Part shown: positions 44,007 through 53,859 of the stretch, one piece after another | Layout of the letters: each line of letters opens with the position of its first letter | How positions within the stretch are numbered: the first letter of the stretch is position 1 | Assembly (NCBI GenBank): GCA_030068525.1 | Contig: JASJOS010000009.1 | Span: forward strand, 310,001 to 374,000 | Source of the DNA: Xanthocytophaga flava | Lineage (GTDB): Bacteria > Bacteroidota > Bacteroidia > Cytophagales > 172606-1 | DNA: 64,000 nt | Reading direction: 5' to 3' | Notes under the pieces: model-generated | What the model was told of the DNA's origin: nothing | Seen by the model: the letters and a program-made list of their open reading frames with translations, nothing else | Databases searched by the model: none | Position numbers and translations under genes: made by a program

Positions 44007-46031
44007 TTAATAGCTTAATAACTGGCCAATAACCTCTGCAATTTTATCTGCTGTAGGAATAGCTGTCTCTGCTAATTGTTGATTTACAGGAATAGCAGGA
44101 AGAGAAGCTGCTCCACAGGTAAATACGGGTGCATCCAGAAAACGGAAACATTGTTGAGTAATTCGGCCTGCCAGCATTTCAGCAAAAGAACCTCGTTGAG
44201 ATTCCATTGTTACAATCATTGCTTTACCATGGCGTTTCACTGCTGACATAATTGCATCCCAGTCAAGAGGACTTAATGTACGTAAATCCAGTACTTCTAC
44301 AGATCCAGGATAGTTGGCTGAAGCTGCAATGGTACGATGGACACCTGGGCCATAGGTGATTACAACAAGTGAATTTCCTTCATTTCTGGATTCTTCATCA
44401 GAATATTGAGCAATGCGTGATTTTCCAAGAGGTAATACATAATCAGAAGCAGGGGCAGGTGATTCTGCTTCTTTCAAATCATATAAGCTTGTATGCTCAA
44501 GAAGGATAACTGGATTTGGATCAACAAACGCAGATTTTAAAATCCCCTTCATATCTGCTGCAGAGGATGGATAGGCGATTTTTATACCCTTAAACTGTAA
44601 CAGCAATGTTTCAATTCCTACTGATTCAATCGGAACCCGAATAACAGAAGAAACAATAGTTTTTCCATTAGATAAGTAGAATGCTTCAGAAAGTCTGTTC
44701 AACTGGTTCATTGCCAGAAAAATACTTTTGGTAGTAGGCATACTGACTATGGGTTTGCAACCTGCTGCTGCCAAACCCATAATGGACCCTATTAGATAGG
44801 ATTCTGCTGCAGGCATACTTATAACTCGTTCATTTCCATGTTTCTGTGCCAGTCCGGCTGCTTCTCTATGAATGCCTCCCAAAGGACTGCCTATTTCCAT
44901 TCCGGAATAAATTGCTTCCGGATTCTCAGTAAGTAACTCATCTAGTGCTTGTATGGCCGCCTGACGCATGGTGATTTTTTCAGATGCATCTGTATTGCGA
45001 TTCCCTTCTTCTTCAATAACCTTTGTTGGGGCAAACCGATACAGCATAATATTACCTGTGTCTGGTTGCTGTGATATAGAGGCGTATTCAAAACTATCAT
45101 TGATAGTTTGTTCAATGTTCTGTCCGATTTTGTCGATGCTCTCTTCTGTTTCTCCTTCAATGAGCAGATAGCGTCTGAGTCTCTCGATTGGCTCGTCTCT
45201 CTGATGTAAAGCAAAATTCTCATCACTTCGGTAAAGTGTATGAGAAACTCCCGAAATATGATCATCCAGCAAAGGACATTTGGCATGAAGTAATACTGGC
45301 ATTCGTTCCAGACGAGCATAGTCAATAGCTATCTGAACTTTATCATAAGCATCCACAAAGTCGGCCCCATTGATACGTACACGTTTCATACCTTTAAATC
45401 CACCTGCCAGCTCATAGGCATCTACAGCCCGGATTTCATCTGACTTTACAGTGCCTCCCCAGTCGTTGTCCTGCACCAGATAAATGATTGGTAACTTTTT
45501 CAAGATGGCAATATGAAATGCTTCACTAATTTCTCCTTCTGTAATAACCGCGTCTCCCAGAGAGCATAGTACAACCGGACGATCAAAATCCATGCGGAGG
45601 TTTTGTGATAACAGGTACATCAAACCCTGGGCAAGACCTGTAGCCGGAATGCTATGTGATCCTGTATAATTTCCCGGTACGGGGATTTGTGGCATATCCT
45701 CACGTTGCAGGATAGGGTGGAGATAGGGCATTTTTCCTCCGGAAAATGGATCTTCTTTACGGGCAAGGAGTTGAAGCATCAATTCATAAGGCTGTATCCC
45801 CATGGTTAATAACATGGATTCATCCCGATAATAGGGAAAAAGGAAGTCATGAGGTTTCAAATGCATAGCTACTGCAATCTGAATTGCCTCGTGTCCACGG
45901 GACGAACTATACTGATAGGGAATTTGATCCGCATTTTTTTTATATACGTTTTGAATGTGTTGGGTTGTACACATCAATTCGTAGGCTTTCTTTAAGGTAT
46001 CTGCGTTTAACGTCGTGTAATATTTGCTCAT
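44007..46031 (-). CDS. Fused 2-oxoacid dehydrogenase E1 (alpha plus beta)
   Basis: A 674-residue thiamine diphosphate enzyme in which E1-alpha (about 1-330) and E1-beta (about 350-674) are one chain. The alpha half has SSRGHEAIQIA, the ThDP motif starting CSLGDAVITEGE near residue 157 and ending VQDNDWGG near 187. The beta half starts with ITMRQAAIQALDELL and has GIHREAAGLAQKHG and a VLDLRTLSPLDWDAI segment, with the transketolase C-terminal domain at the end. Such fused E1 chains decarboxylate branched-chain 2-oxoacids or pyruvate and acylate the lipoyl E2. E2 and E3 genes are not adjacent. The enzyme is cytoplasmic. Confidence 0.93.
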   Translation of the reverse strand: MSKYYTTLNADTLKKAYELMCTTQHIQNVYKKNADQIPYQYSSSRGHEAIQIAVAMHLKPHDFLFPYYRDESMLLTMGIQPYELMLQLLARKEDPFSGGKMPYLHPILQREDMPQIPVPGNYTGSHSIPATGLAQGLMYLLSQNLRMDFDRPVVLCSLGDAVITEGEISEAFHIAILKKLPIIYLVQDNDWGGTVKSDEIRAVDAYELAGGFKGMKRVRINGADFVDAYDKVQIAIDYARLERMPVLLHAKCPLLDDHISGVSHTLYRSDENFALHQRDEPIERLRRYLLIEGETEESIDKIGQNIEQTINDSFEYASISQQPDTGNIMLYRFAPTKVIEEEGNRNTDASEKITMRQAAIQALDELLTENPEAIYSGMEIGSPLGGIHREAAGLAQKHGNERVISMPAAESYLIGSIMGLAAAGCKPIVSMPTTKSIFLAMNQLNRLSEAFYLSNGKTIVSSVIRVPIESVGIETLLLQFKGIKIAYPSSAADMKGILKSAFVDPNPVILLEHTSLYDLKEAESPAPASDYVLPLGKSRIAQYSDEESRNEGNSLVVITYGPGVHRTIAASANYPGSVEVLDLRTLSPLDWDAIMSAVKRHGKAMIVTMESQRGSFAEMLAGRITQQCFRFLDAPVFTCGAASLPAIPVNQQLAETAIPTADKIAEVIGQLLSY

Positions 46032-46414
46032 CGTCGAATGACTCAGCTGAAAACTGTAATAATTATAAAATTTTTAAGGTGCAAGAAATTATTTTTCCAG
46101 ACTCTGCACAAGAGCACCGGAGCCCGATACAGGTTGATAGTCTGTGGTCAGGATGTAGGGTATCCATTGAAATGTATCTGCAAAAGAGATACATTTTTGT
46201 CAAATAGCCAATAGTATGAGTATTGTACTATTCTAAAAATGGGTTTGAAAATACAACTAATTGACAATAATATAGTAATGGTTAAATAAAAAAATCCGGA
46301 GAGTTTACCCACCGGATTCTGAAAGTATTTAAATGTAATAAATTTAACCAGAACGTTAACTGAAAAAACAAGGAATCATATCTTTATGCATGAGATACTC
46401 ATAGAATTTCCAGA
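46032..46414. other. Intergenic region between the dehydrogenase and GIN-domain genes
   Basis: About 380 bases. It has two hairpins: one at 46171-46195 (AATGTATCT with AGATACATT, 7-base loop, T's after it on the plus strand) in the leader region of the dehydrogenase gene, and a terminator at 46284-46318. No ORF is credible. Confidence 0.5.
46284..46318 (-). terminator. Terminator of the GIN-domain gene
   Basis: AATCCGG (46293-46299) pairs with CCGGATT (46312-46318). On the minus strand the stem is followed by a long T-tract (A's at 46288-46294). It lies about 100 bases past the stop of the gene at 46415. Confidence 0.75.
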
Positions 46415-47143
46415 TTATACTTTTTTTACTTTGCCAATTCCGGATGCATTCAACTGAAGCGTTTTTGCATTTCCCTGGTACCGTACTCCTCCAACTCCAC
46501 TGGCACTAATGGATATTTCTTTCTCTGCAGTTACTTCTGCACTACCTACACCACTACAGTTCAAGTCCAGTTTATCTACCACCAGATCAAACGCTTTGAG
46601 ACTTCCTACTCCTGAACATTTAATCGTTGCATCTTTTGCTGTTCCTGTCAGATTTAAACTGCCTACCCCATCATGGCGAATAGTTAGTGACTGAACATTC
46701 AGCGCAAGGTTGGTTTCTCCAACACTATTTACATTCACTATCAGATCCTGTAATTTTAACGTGTTGGTAGTTTGGAGTTTTCCAACATGGTTAAGATTTA
46801 GCTCCTGAAGATTCTTAAAAGTGATATAGAGATCCGATTTTACATTGTTGATAGATTGATTTTTGTTTTTATTCCATTTCACCACTAAGCGATTATTATC
46901 GTTTTCAACTGTAATATATTGAAGTAGGTTATCATCAATAGATACTTTTACAGATTCTGCATTTCCTTGGATAAGGTGTATGGTAAATACACCTTCAATT
47001 TTAATTTCATCAAATGAGCTTACTGAAAATGTTTTTTCCACAATGTGGCCATTGCCTTTAATCCGATCCTGTGCACAGGAGATAAGATAAATATTTACAA
47101 TACAACTTAAAATGAATGTGAGAAGAGTGATTCTGGTTTTCAT
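46415..47143 (-). CDS. GIN-domain (DUF2807) lipoprotein
   Basis: A 242-residue protein. The signal peptide ends in a lipobox (LISC). The rest is a right-handed beta-helix built of short repeats with Gly-Val-Gly turns (SVGETNL, GVGSLNLTG, GVGSLKAFDL, GVGSAEV, GVGGVRYQG, GIGKVKKV), typical of the head-GIN/DUF2807 family of surface proteins. Such proteins are abundant in Bacteroidota and are assumed to be adhesin-like or cell-wall components; the exact role is unknown. The gene is single, with its own terminator. Confidence 0.88.
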   Translation of the reverse strand: MKTRITLLTFILSCIVNIYLISCAQDRIKGNGHIVEKTFSVSSFDEIKIEGVFTIHLIQGNAESVKVSIDDNLLQYITVENDNNRLVVKWNKNKNQSINNVKSDLYITFKNLQELNLNHVGKLQTTNTLKLQDLIVNVNSVGETNLALNVQSLTIRHDGVGSLNLTGTAKDATIKCSGVGSLKAFDLVVDKLDLNCSGVGSAEVTAEKEISISASGVGGVRYQGNAKTLQLNASGIGKVKKV

Positions 47144-47317
47144 AGGGAGAGCGTGTTGTCAGGTTGATAATGAGTAGCTATGTATAGTTGTAGTAGCAAT
47201 TCACCTATAAGATGAGAATACTACATGGAAAGTTGCATGGAAAAACTATTTTCTATAAAAAATGCAATATAGGTTGACTATACGTACTGTAGATAGGAAT
47301 GGGAAGGGTACTTAGAA

Positions 47318-47352
47318 ATAAAAAAAGCCGCAATAAACATTATTGCGGCTTT
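47318..47352 (-). terminator. Terminator of the PorP/SprF gene
   Basis: AAAGCCGCAATAA (47324-47336) pairs perfectly with TTATTGCGGCTTT (47340-47352), a 13-bp stem with a 3-base loop. On the minus strand it is followed by T's. It lies 11 bases past the PorP/SprF stop. Confidence 0.9.
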
Positions 47353-47362
47353 GATATGGTTG

Positions 47363-48397
47363 TTAAAATTTTGGACAAGGTAATCGTTTTACTCTTCTCT
47401 TAACATGCTTTTTGGGGGCAGCTGGTGGAAATTCATACGAAAGAGATAGTTCATGTGAACCACCAGTAGCGGTTCCCAGATTGGAAATTGTGAGGTCATA
47501 ACTATATCCAATGGATAATCCTGATTGTTTAAATCCAACTAAAAATACCATTGCATCATTATTGTTAATTCCTACTTCATAACGTTTAATAGGAAGTCCT
47601 CTATACCATAATCCAAACACTACTGGTTCATAGGTTAGATACATACCTACATCAAACTGATCGTATTTGCCTTGGGCTTTGTAAAGGAATACTGGGCTTA
47701 TACTGCGTTCCGGAGCTGTTTTATCCTCTGCCAGTCCATGCTTGGTATTATCATCCAAGGGGATTTTGAATCCTCCATGTACTGTGAACCGCACAGGAAG
47801 AGGACTGTTTACCTCTGTATAAGCTTGATTAGGTCGTGTCAGATTACTAGCTGAAAATCCTAACCACGCCCGACTGGTGTATACCATGCCCCCAGCAGAA
47901 ACGTTCAGATAGTTTAGTGCCGCAGGATTTTTATTAGCCAGATCATCATTACTTGGAAGAGTAAAGCCTCCCTTTCCATCAAATTGATCTCCAAAAGTGA
48001 GTCCAAAATAATTAATACTACGGTTTACGTAGGAAAACTGTAAGCCCGCCCGAACAGCTATTAAATCACTCACCTGCAATTCATAAGCATATTGTGCACC
48101 TATATCAATCGAATTATACCGTGCAAAGGCTTGCTGATCCCGCATAATAATTAAACCAATCCCACTATTGATTCTAGGAAGATAGGTATCTATTCCTGCA
48201 GAATAGGTAAGATAATTAGCATCCAAAGAAGGCCATTGATGCCTATAGTTTGCTGTAAGGCGTGTTGCATGTGCTCCCCCTGCCAATGCCGGATTGAGAT
48301 AAAGAGGATTGGCATAAAACTGTGAGAACTGAGGGTCCTGAGCCCAGGCAACAAGATTGCAGAAAACAATCAAAATTATAGATAAAAGCTTTCGCAT
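47363..48397 (-). CDS. PorP/SprF-family type IX secretion outer-membrane protein
   Basis: A 344-residue protein. A signal peptide (cleaved near AWAQ, residue 19) is followed by DPQFSQFYANPLYLNPALAG, the hallmark N-terminus of PorP/SprF proteins. The rest is an outer-membrane beta barrel with alternating aromatic strands (ANYRHQWPSL, GLQFSYVNRSINYFGL, VGFKQSGLSIGYSYDL), ending in a basic tail. In type IX secretion, PorP/SprF proteins act as partners for cargo with type B C-terminal domains and help to anchor them at the surface. The divergent neighbour at 49009 carries exactly such a domain, so the two probably work as a pair. Confidence 0.93.
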   Translation of the reverse strand: MRKLLSIILIVFCNLVAWAQDPQFSQFYANPLYLNPALAGGAHATRLTANYRHQWPSLDANYLTYSAGIDTYLPRINSGIGLIIMRDQQAFARYNSIDIGAQYAYELQVSDLIAVRAGLQFSYVNRSINYFGLTFGDQFDGKGGFTLPSNDDLANKNPAALNYLNVSAGGMVYTSRAWLGFSASNLTRPNQAYTEVNSPLPVRFTVHGGFKIPLDDNTKHGLAEDKTAPERSISPVFLYKAQGKYDQFDVGMYLTYEPVVFGLWYRGLPIKRYEVGINNNDAMVFLVGFKQSGLSIGYSYDLTISNLGTATGGSHELSLSYEFPPAAPKKHVKRRVKRLPCPKF

Positions 48398-49008
48398 GAA
48401 TATTGGTATACGTTGAGATTATAGAGCACCAATGTAAAGAAACAGACCAATGTATGATTCCAACGCTAAAATTAGAAAAAAATTGAGCGTTGCTCAAAAA
48501 TGATTTTATATAGTTAACTTGTTTTAAAAGTAGTAGTTCATAGTCAACCAGTTGTCTTAAAGGAAAGTTTTCACAATCAGCCTGATATATCCACAGAAGT
48601 AGTCTACTGTCATCAAACCATACAGAATCATGTAATAAACATGCGGAAAATTACTTTTTTACCGTTATTTTGCTGCGTATATCTAAAGATAGAGTTTAGT
48701 AGAAAATGGCCTGTTTGGTGCTGTATACATGTTATGATAGACAGTTTTGATATGCCATAACTAGAACGATTTAATCTTTAGGATATATTGATATTCATAT
48801 TCAATAGGTTATTGCCTTTATGATGTCTTAGTCTGTGTCAATACAAGTGATAATGAGAGTTAATTATAGATTTTGAGTTCTTATACTTTCTGTTCCAGGT
48901 GTTTTATAAAATGTTTTGTGATATTATTCGTTAGTTAAACACAAATCCTCTGTGATCATACAACTTAATTATTCTGATAACAAGACTACTTTATACGTTT
49001 CGACTGCT
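48398..49008. other. Divergent promoter region of PorP/SprF and its cargo
   Basis: About 610 AT-rich bases between the two divergent starts. No ORF or RNA gene is seen. A GTG at 48952 is in frame with the cargo gene, but the ATG at 49009 starts a better signal peptide. Confidence 0.5.
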
Positions 49009-52000
49009 ATGGTTCTGGCCTGCAAAAAGATACCAAGGTATCTGCGCTCAGTGAGCTTATTATGTATTTTATTTATTTCCAGTATTTCTATAGTCAATGC
49101 ACAGTGTCCGGACTTCACTATTCCACCTACAATTTGTGCTGGAGGTAATTGTGCTGGAGGTACTCTCATTCCTTTAGGCCAGGATACCTCAGGAATTGCA
49201 GGGTATATCTGGTATGTTACTGCTCCAGATGGAGATGTGGATACTGTTCAGACAAAAGATCTGGTTTATTCCTTTGGAAATCCTGGTTCTTATCAGATCT
49301 CCCTTTCAGTGATCAGAGGTACTGATACCTTGGTTTGTAGCACCAAAGCCGCAATTGTGCAGCAGGGTGTCAGTGATTTTACTATAGGTCCTGATAATAA
49401 TATGGGACCTCAGGAAGAGGAAATCTGTAAGGGAACCTCTATTACATTACAGGCCGTCTTTCAGCAGGGTGGAAGTGCTCCTGCTGGTGCTACTTATTTA
49501 TGGTCTACAGGTGCAACTACTCCAACCATTACAGTAGATACTGTTGGCTGTTATTCCGTAACGATTACAGATCCTAATACAGGCTGCTCGAAAACTAATA
49601 AAGTCAATCTAAAGGTATATAAACCCAGTGAACAAGACCAACAGGAAAAGAAAGAAATCTCCCGTTGGTATTTTGGTAATGGGTCCGGAGTAATTTTCTA
49701 TAACACGTCAGGACCAGAAGCAACTACTGGTAGTGCGAACACCCCCGAAGGTACCTCTGCTATTTCAGATGCATCTGGAAAGTTTCTGTTTTATACTGAT
49801 GGTAGAAATGTCTATGATAAAACCGGAGCTCCTATGAAAGATGTTAATGGAAATAATGTCACTGTTGCTGCTAATAATGGACTACATGGAGGTGAAAATT
49901 CGACACAGGCTGTTTTGATTGTTGCCCAACCCGGTTGTAATGATTGTGAGCCTGTTTATTATGTATTTACAACGACAGACATTTCCTCAACGGGCTCAGT
50001 ATTAGAATATAGCATTGTGGATATGCGCTTAAATGGTGGGCTTGGTCAGGTGACTCGAAAAAATGTAATTTTGTATAGTTCCAGTACAGAACGTGTAGTT
50101 TCGGTTAAGTCTACAGCAACAACAGGTGATGCTACTACCTGGATTGTAACTCATGATTTCAATACCAATACATTTCGGGTGTATCCATTAACCGCCAGTG
50201 GTTTAGGTTCTTCTAAAACTTATAATGTAGGAAATGTACATGGAGCCAGTACAGAAAATGGCGAAGGATATCTAAAAGCATACGAAGATAAAGTTGTTGT
50301 TGTGATACCTGGAGCAAATGGTGAAGAAAACATTGTACAGGTATTTCCATTTGATAGTGAGACTGGAGAAGTAAAATCTCCTCCTATTACAATCAATCTT
50401 GGTACTGCACCTCCCAAAGCGTATGGAGTAGAGATTGTAGAGGATAGTACTTTATATGTATCATTGGCAGGGAGTGGTGCTGACAGCTCCCGTATTCTTG
50501 GGTTTGATCTGCGTTCAGGAGTAGATAGTCTGATCCAAAAGACAAAACGTTCTATTTTTGCCACTACCAGCTACACAATTGGAGCCTTACAACTTGATCC
50601 CAATGGTCAAAATCTCTATGTGGCTCAACAAGGTCAGACATCATTAGGTCAGATTACAAACTATACCACCTTAGCTAGTGCTGGTTATAATGCGAATGCT
50701 GTTACATTAACTGCTACTAGCGAATTGGGTTTACCTAATACGGGGCCACCTCAAAATGATGCGTATGGACAAAGTTTTACTTTTTCCTCTGCACCTTGTA
50801 CGCTGGAAGGTAAACCTGTTACAATTACATTTAAGGCTAGTCCGGATAGGGCAGGCGGAGATCCAACCAAATCTTCGTATGCCTGGACATTTACAGGAAC
50901 CACTGTCTCCAATGTGCCTTTTTCTCTGATAGTACCTGATGGTGGCTTGGGTGTAAATGACAGTATTGCTGTTACCTTCCCTGGTCCGGGAACCTACAAA
51001 GCTGCATTGACGATTACTAATGACTGTCAGTCTGAGGTTATAGATCCACAAACAGTTATTATTCCTCTTCAACCACCTCTTACCAATATGCGGGATACAT
51101 CTGTGTGTGCAGGAACCGTTGTGAGATTAGATCCATATCGGAATATACCAAGTCCTTCCGGAACAGTTTCTTATACCTGGATTACTCCTTCTAAAGACGT
51201 TATTCCCGGAGGTGGAACACTTGATGTAACATTACCTGGAGTTTATACAGTGATTGTTTCTACAGGGAAATGCTCTGTAACAGATAGTATGCGGGTTAGC
51301 TATAGTTCTATCGATGTGAATTTAGGCAACGATACACTTTTATGTAGTCAGAGTACACTGGTGTTGAATGCCGGCAATCCTGGTGCTAAGTATGAATGGT
51401 ATCAATTGGGTGACCCTCAGATAAAAAGCACGACTCAGACCTATTCGGTAACTCCCACTGCCAACGTTTCCTATTTGGTGAAAGTAACAGATGTCAAAAC
51501 AGGCTGTACTGATAGTGATACTATTTCTATTGGTGTGAGAAAGAATCCTAATGTAACAATAACTACTAAACCTTCATCTAGTTGTACTGCTGGAGATGGT
51601 GCTGCTGAATTGACGACCACAGATCCAGATAAGGGTACTTATATTTATACATGGTTGGATAGTGATCGTAGTCCTTTATTTCCTAGTGGTATTGGACAAA
51701 TCACAGGTATAGAGAATAGAGCACCAGGTACCTATTATTTGGTAATTATGGGGCCTACGATCTGTCTTACTACGATTCCATTTTCAATAGGAGATAATTC
51801 AGCAGATGCACCTCAGTTTACAAGCAATTCACCTGTACAGTTAACTTGTGATCAAACTACTGGTACATTAGAGCTAACTCCTTCTACATCTAACATTACC
51901 TCTTATCAATTAGCAACTACAGATGGATCTGTTGTTAGCAGTGGAAGTAGTTTAACTAGCAAACTTACCATTGCTGGTTTAACCCCAGGATCTTATTTAT

Positions 52001-53553
52001 TGACAGGCAATTATGGCGGTTCTGGTTGTACATTTTCTTTTACATATGAAGTGAAAGCTGCTCCAGGTAAACCTCAGGTACAAGGGGTAGGTACTGTTAC
52101 AGATTGTCAGACTGCTCAGTTATCAGCAACAGGTGTATTGGGTGATGTGTCTTCTTTCCAATGGAACAGATTGGATGGTACTGCTATTACAACAAGTGCA
52201 GATGGTACTGCTACTGTCACACAATCAGGAACATATATTTTATCAGCCACAGGTTCTACAAGCTGTGTAGCCAAAGATACTGTAGTCATTACTTTAGGTT
52301 CACCAGGTACAGCTTCTATTGCAAATTATACACCTGTATGTGAAGGCGGAAGCGTGGTGTTGACCGCAAATACGAGTCCAGCTTTTGATAGCTATACCTG
52401 GGTTCGCCCGGATCTTACCATTGTTTCCGGAACACAGATTACTGCGACAATTCCAGGTGAGTATAAGTTGATAGCACGTAATACAGCAACGAATTGTGCC
52501 GATTCGGTATCTACTACGCCATTTGTTAAGCCACCTGATGCACCTAATCCTACACAACCGGGTCCAGTTTGTGCTGGAAATCCTATACCAGATGTAGGAT
52601 TATCAGGTTTACAGGTTCGGTGGTATGCAGATGCTGCTAAAACGCAGTTTTTAAGTAGTTCGCCTACTTTTTTAACTACCCTTGATACTGATACGCCAGG
52701 GACTACAACCTATTATGTAAGCCAACTTAGTTCAGGTGGCTGTGAAGGGCCTGCAATAGCTGTTACGGTAACGATTATTGAAGGTCCTACAGTAAACCTG
52801 GGTAATGATACCACTGTATGTGCAGGCAATCCTGTTGTATTAAATGCTACAGTTTCAGGTATAGGTGTCACATACAAGTGGAGTACAGGAGCTACCACGC
52901 CTACTATTACAGTTAGCTCGGCAGGTACATACAGCGTTGCTGTTACTTCTGGATCTTGTACTATAAGTGATACAATTAAAATTACGTATTTGACTGCTCC
53001 AGTTGTAAATGTAGTACAAAGACAAGTAGCACTGTGTCTGGAAGAGGGCGCAAACAATGTTACATTGGATGCGGGACCAGGTACCAACTATACCTATGTC
53101 TGGACACTTGCAGGTAGTGCGACAGTTTTAGGAACTGAACAAAAGCTCACAGTTACTCAATTAGGAACATATGTAGTCACTGTTAATAATGGTAGTATAT
53201 GTCCAGGTAGAGATACTGTAAGAGTAGTCAATATATGTAGGCCTATACTGGAACTTCCACAGGCTTTCTCCCCAAATTCTGATGGACACAATGATGTGCT
53301 GGAAGTATTTTCAAAGCATGTGGGGTCGTTTAAGATTATGATTTTTAATCGCTGGGGTGAAGTTGTATATGCTTTTGAAACTACTAATCTATATGAGGCG
53401 GCTACAGGTGATGCTTTTCCACTATGGGATGGTAAATATAGAGGACAAGATGCTCCTACTGGTACCTATTCATGGCGTGCTGTATACACATCCCGATATT
53501 ATCCTGAAGGTACTCCAGTGGAGAGGAGAGGTGGTATACTGTTGATTCGTTAG
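49009..53553 (+). CDS. Giant type IX secreted surface protein with type B (gliding motility) C-terminal domain
   Basis: A 1514-residue secreted protein from ATG 49009. The signal peptide has LLCILFISSISIVNAQ. PKD/Ig-like domains (about 40-200, with YLWSTGATTPTITV) are followed by a beta-propeller-like domain (about 210-580; ISRWYFGNGSGVIFYNT, AISDASGKFLFYTDG), then a string of Ig/PKD-like modules (about 590-1410; KWSTGATTPTITV recurs at about 1290). The end is the type B sorting domain: LPQAFSPNSDGHNDVLEVF, FNRWGEVVYAF and ERRGGILLIR. It should be exported by Sec, then by type IX secretion, with the divergent PorP/SprF gene as partner. It is a probable adhesin or matrix protein. A 42-bp palindromic terminator follows. 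Confidence 0.92.
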   Translation: MVLACKKIPRYLRSVSLLCILFISSISIVNAQCPDFTIPPTICAGGNCAGGTLIPLGQDTSGIAGYIWYVTAPDGDVDTVQTKDLVYSFGNPGSYQISLSVIRGTDTLVCSTKAAIVQQGVSDFTIGPDNNMGPQEEEICKGTSITLQAVFQQGGSAPAGATYLWSTGATTPTITVDTVGCYSVTITDPNTGCSKTNKVNLKVYKPSEQDQQEKKEISRWYFGNGSGVIFYNTSGPEATTGSANTPEGTSAISDASGKFLFYTDGRNVYDKTGAPMKDVNGNNVTVAANNGLHGGENSTQAVLIVAQPGCNDCEPVYYVFTTTDISSTGSVLEYSIVDMRLNGGLGQVTRKNVILYSSSTERVVSVKSTATTGDATTWIVTHDFNTNTFRVYPLTASGLGSSKTYNVGNVHGASTENGEGYLKAYEDKVVVVIPGANGEENIVQVFPFDSETGEVKSPPITINLGTAPPKAYGVEIVEDSTLYVSLAGSGADSSRILGFDLRSGVDSLIQKTKRSIFATTSYTIGALQLDPNGQNLYVAQQGQTSLGQITNYTTLASAGYNANAVTLTATSELGLPNTGPPQNDAYGQSFTFSSAPCTLEGKPVTITFKASPDRAGGDPTKSSYAWTFTGTTVSNVPFSLIVPDGGLGVNDSIAVTFPGPGTYKAALTITNDCQSEVIDPQTVIIPLQPPLTNMRDTSVCAGTVVRLDPYRNIPSPSGTVSYTWITPSKDVIPGGGTLDVTLPGVYTVIVSTGKCSVTDSMRVSYSSIDVNLGNDTLLCSQSTLVLNAGNPGAKYEWYQLGDPQIKSTTQTYSVTPTANVSYLVKVTDVKTGCTDSDTISIGVRKNPNVTITTKPSSSCTAGDGAAELTTTDPDKGTYIYTWLDSDRSPLFPSGIGQITGIENRAPGTYYLVIMGPTICLTTIPFSIGDNSADAPQFTSNSPVQLTCDQTTGTLELTPSTSNITSYQLATTDGSVVSSGSSLTSKLTIAGLTPGSYLLTGNYGGSGCTFSFTYEVKAAPGKPQVQGVGTVTDCQTAQLSATGVLGDVSSFQWNRLDGTAITTSADGTATVTQSGTYILSATGSTSCVAKDTVVITLGSPGTASIANYTPVCEGGSVVLTANTSPAFDSYTWVRPDLTIVSGTQITATIPGEYKLIARNTATNCADSVSTTPFVKPPDAPNPTQPGPVCAGNPIPDVGLSGLQVRWYADAAKTQFLSSSPTFLTTLDTDTPGTTTYYVSQLSSGGCEGPAIAVTVTIIEGPTVNLGNDTTVCAGNPVVLNATVSGIGVTYKWSTGATTPTITVSSAGTYSVAVTSGSCTISDTIKITYLTAPVVNVVQRQVALCLEEGANNVTLDAGPGTNYTYVWTLAGSATVLGTEQKLTVTQLGTYVVTVNNGSICPGRDTVRVVNICRPILELPQAFSPNSDGHNDVLEVFSKHVGSFKIMIFNRWGEVVYAFETTNLYEAATGDAFPLWDGKYRGQDAPTGTYSWRAVYTSRYYPEGTPVERRGGILLIR

Positions 53554-53573
53554 TTTATTGATATAGTATTGTT

Positions 53574-53615
53574 TAAATACAAAGGCCTCTGTGATCACAG
53601 AGGCCTTTGTATTTA
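53574..53615. terminator. Perfect 42-base palindromic terminator
   Basis: The 42 bases from 53574 to 53615 are a perfect inverted repeat without loop spacer (TAAATACAAAGGCCTCTGTGA and its complement). The fold leaves a minimal loop and a T-rich 3' arm, ending the adhesin gene 21 bases after its stop. Confidence 0.85.
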
Positions 53616-53859
53616 TAGCTAACAGACAGATGATGACTGGAAGTACCTGGCTAAATAAGATACAAAGCCTGGCTAGCAAACAAGGCTTTATATTCCCAGG
53701 TAAGTATTATCATCAACCTGTATGATCGTAAATAACTCGTTGGTGATAACACGAACGAGGGGGCGGAAGGTGCAGTACATGTATTCTTATAGAACGAACT
53801 TACTACTATCTGCCGTTTTATAAAATTATACTAAACAACATCCATATAATAAGCCAAAC

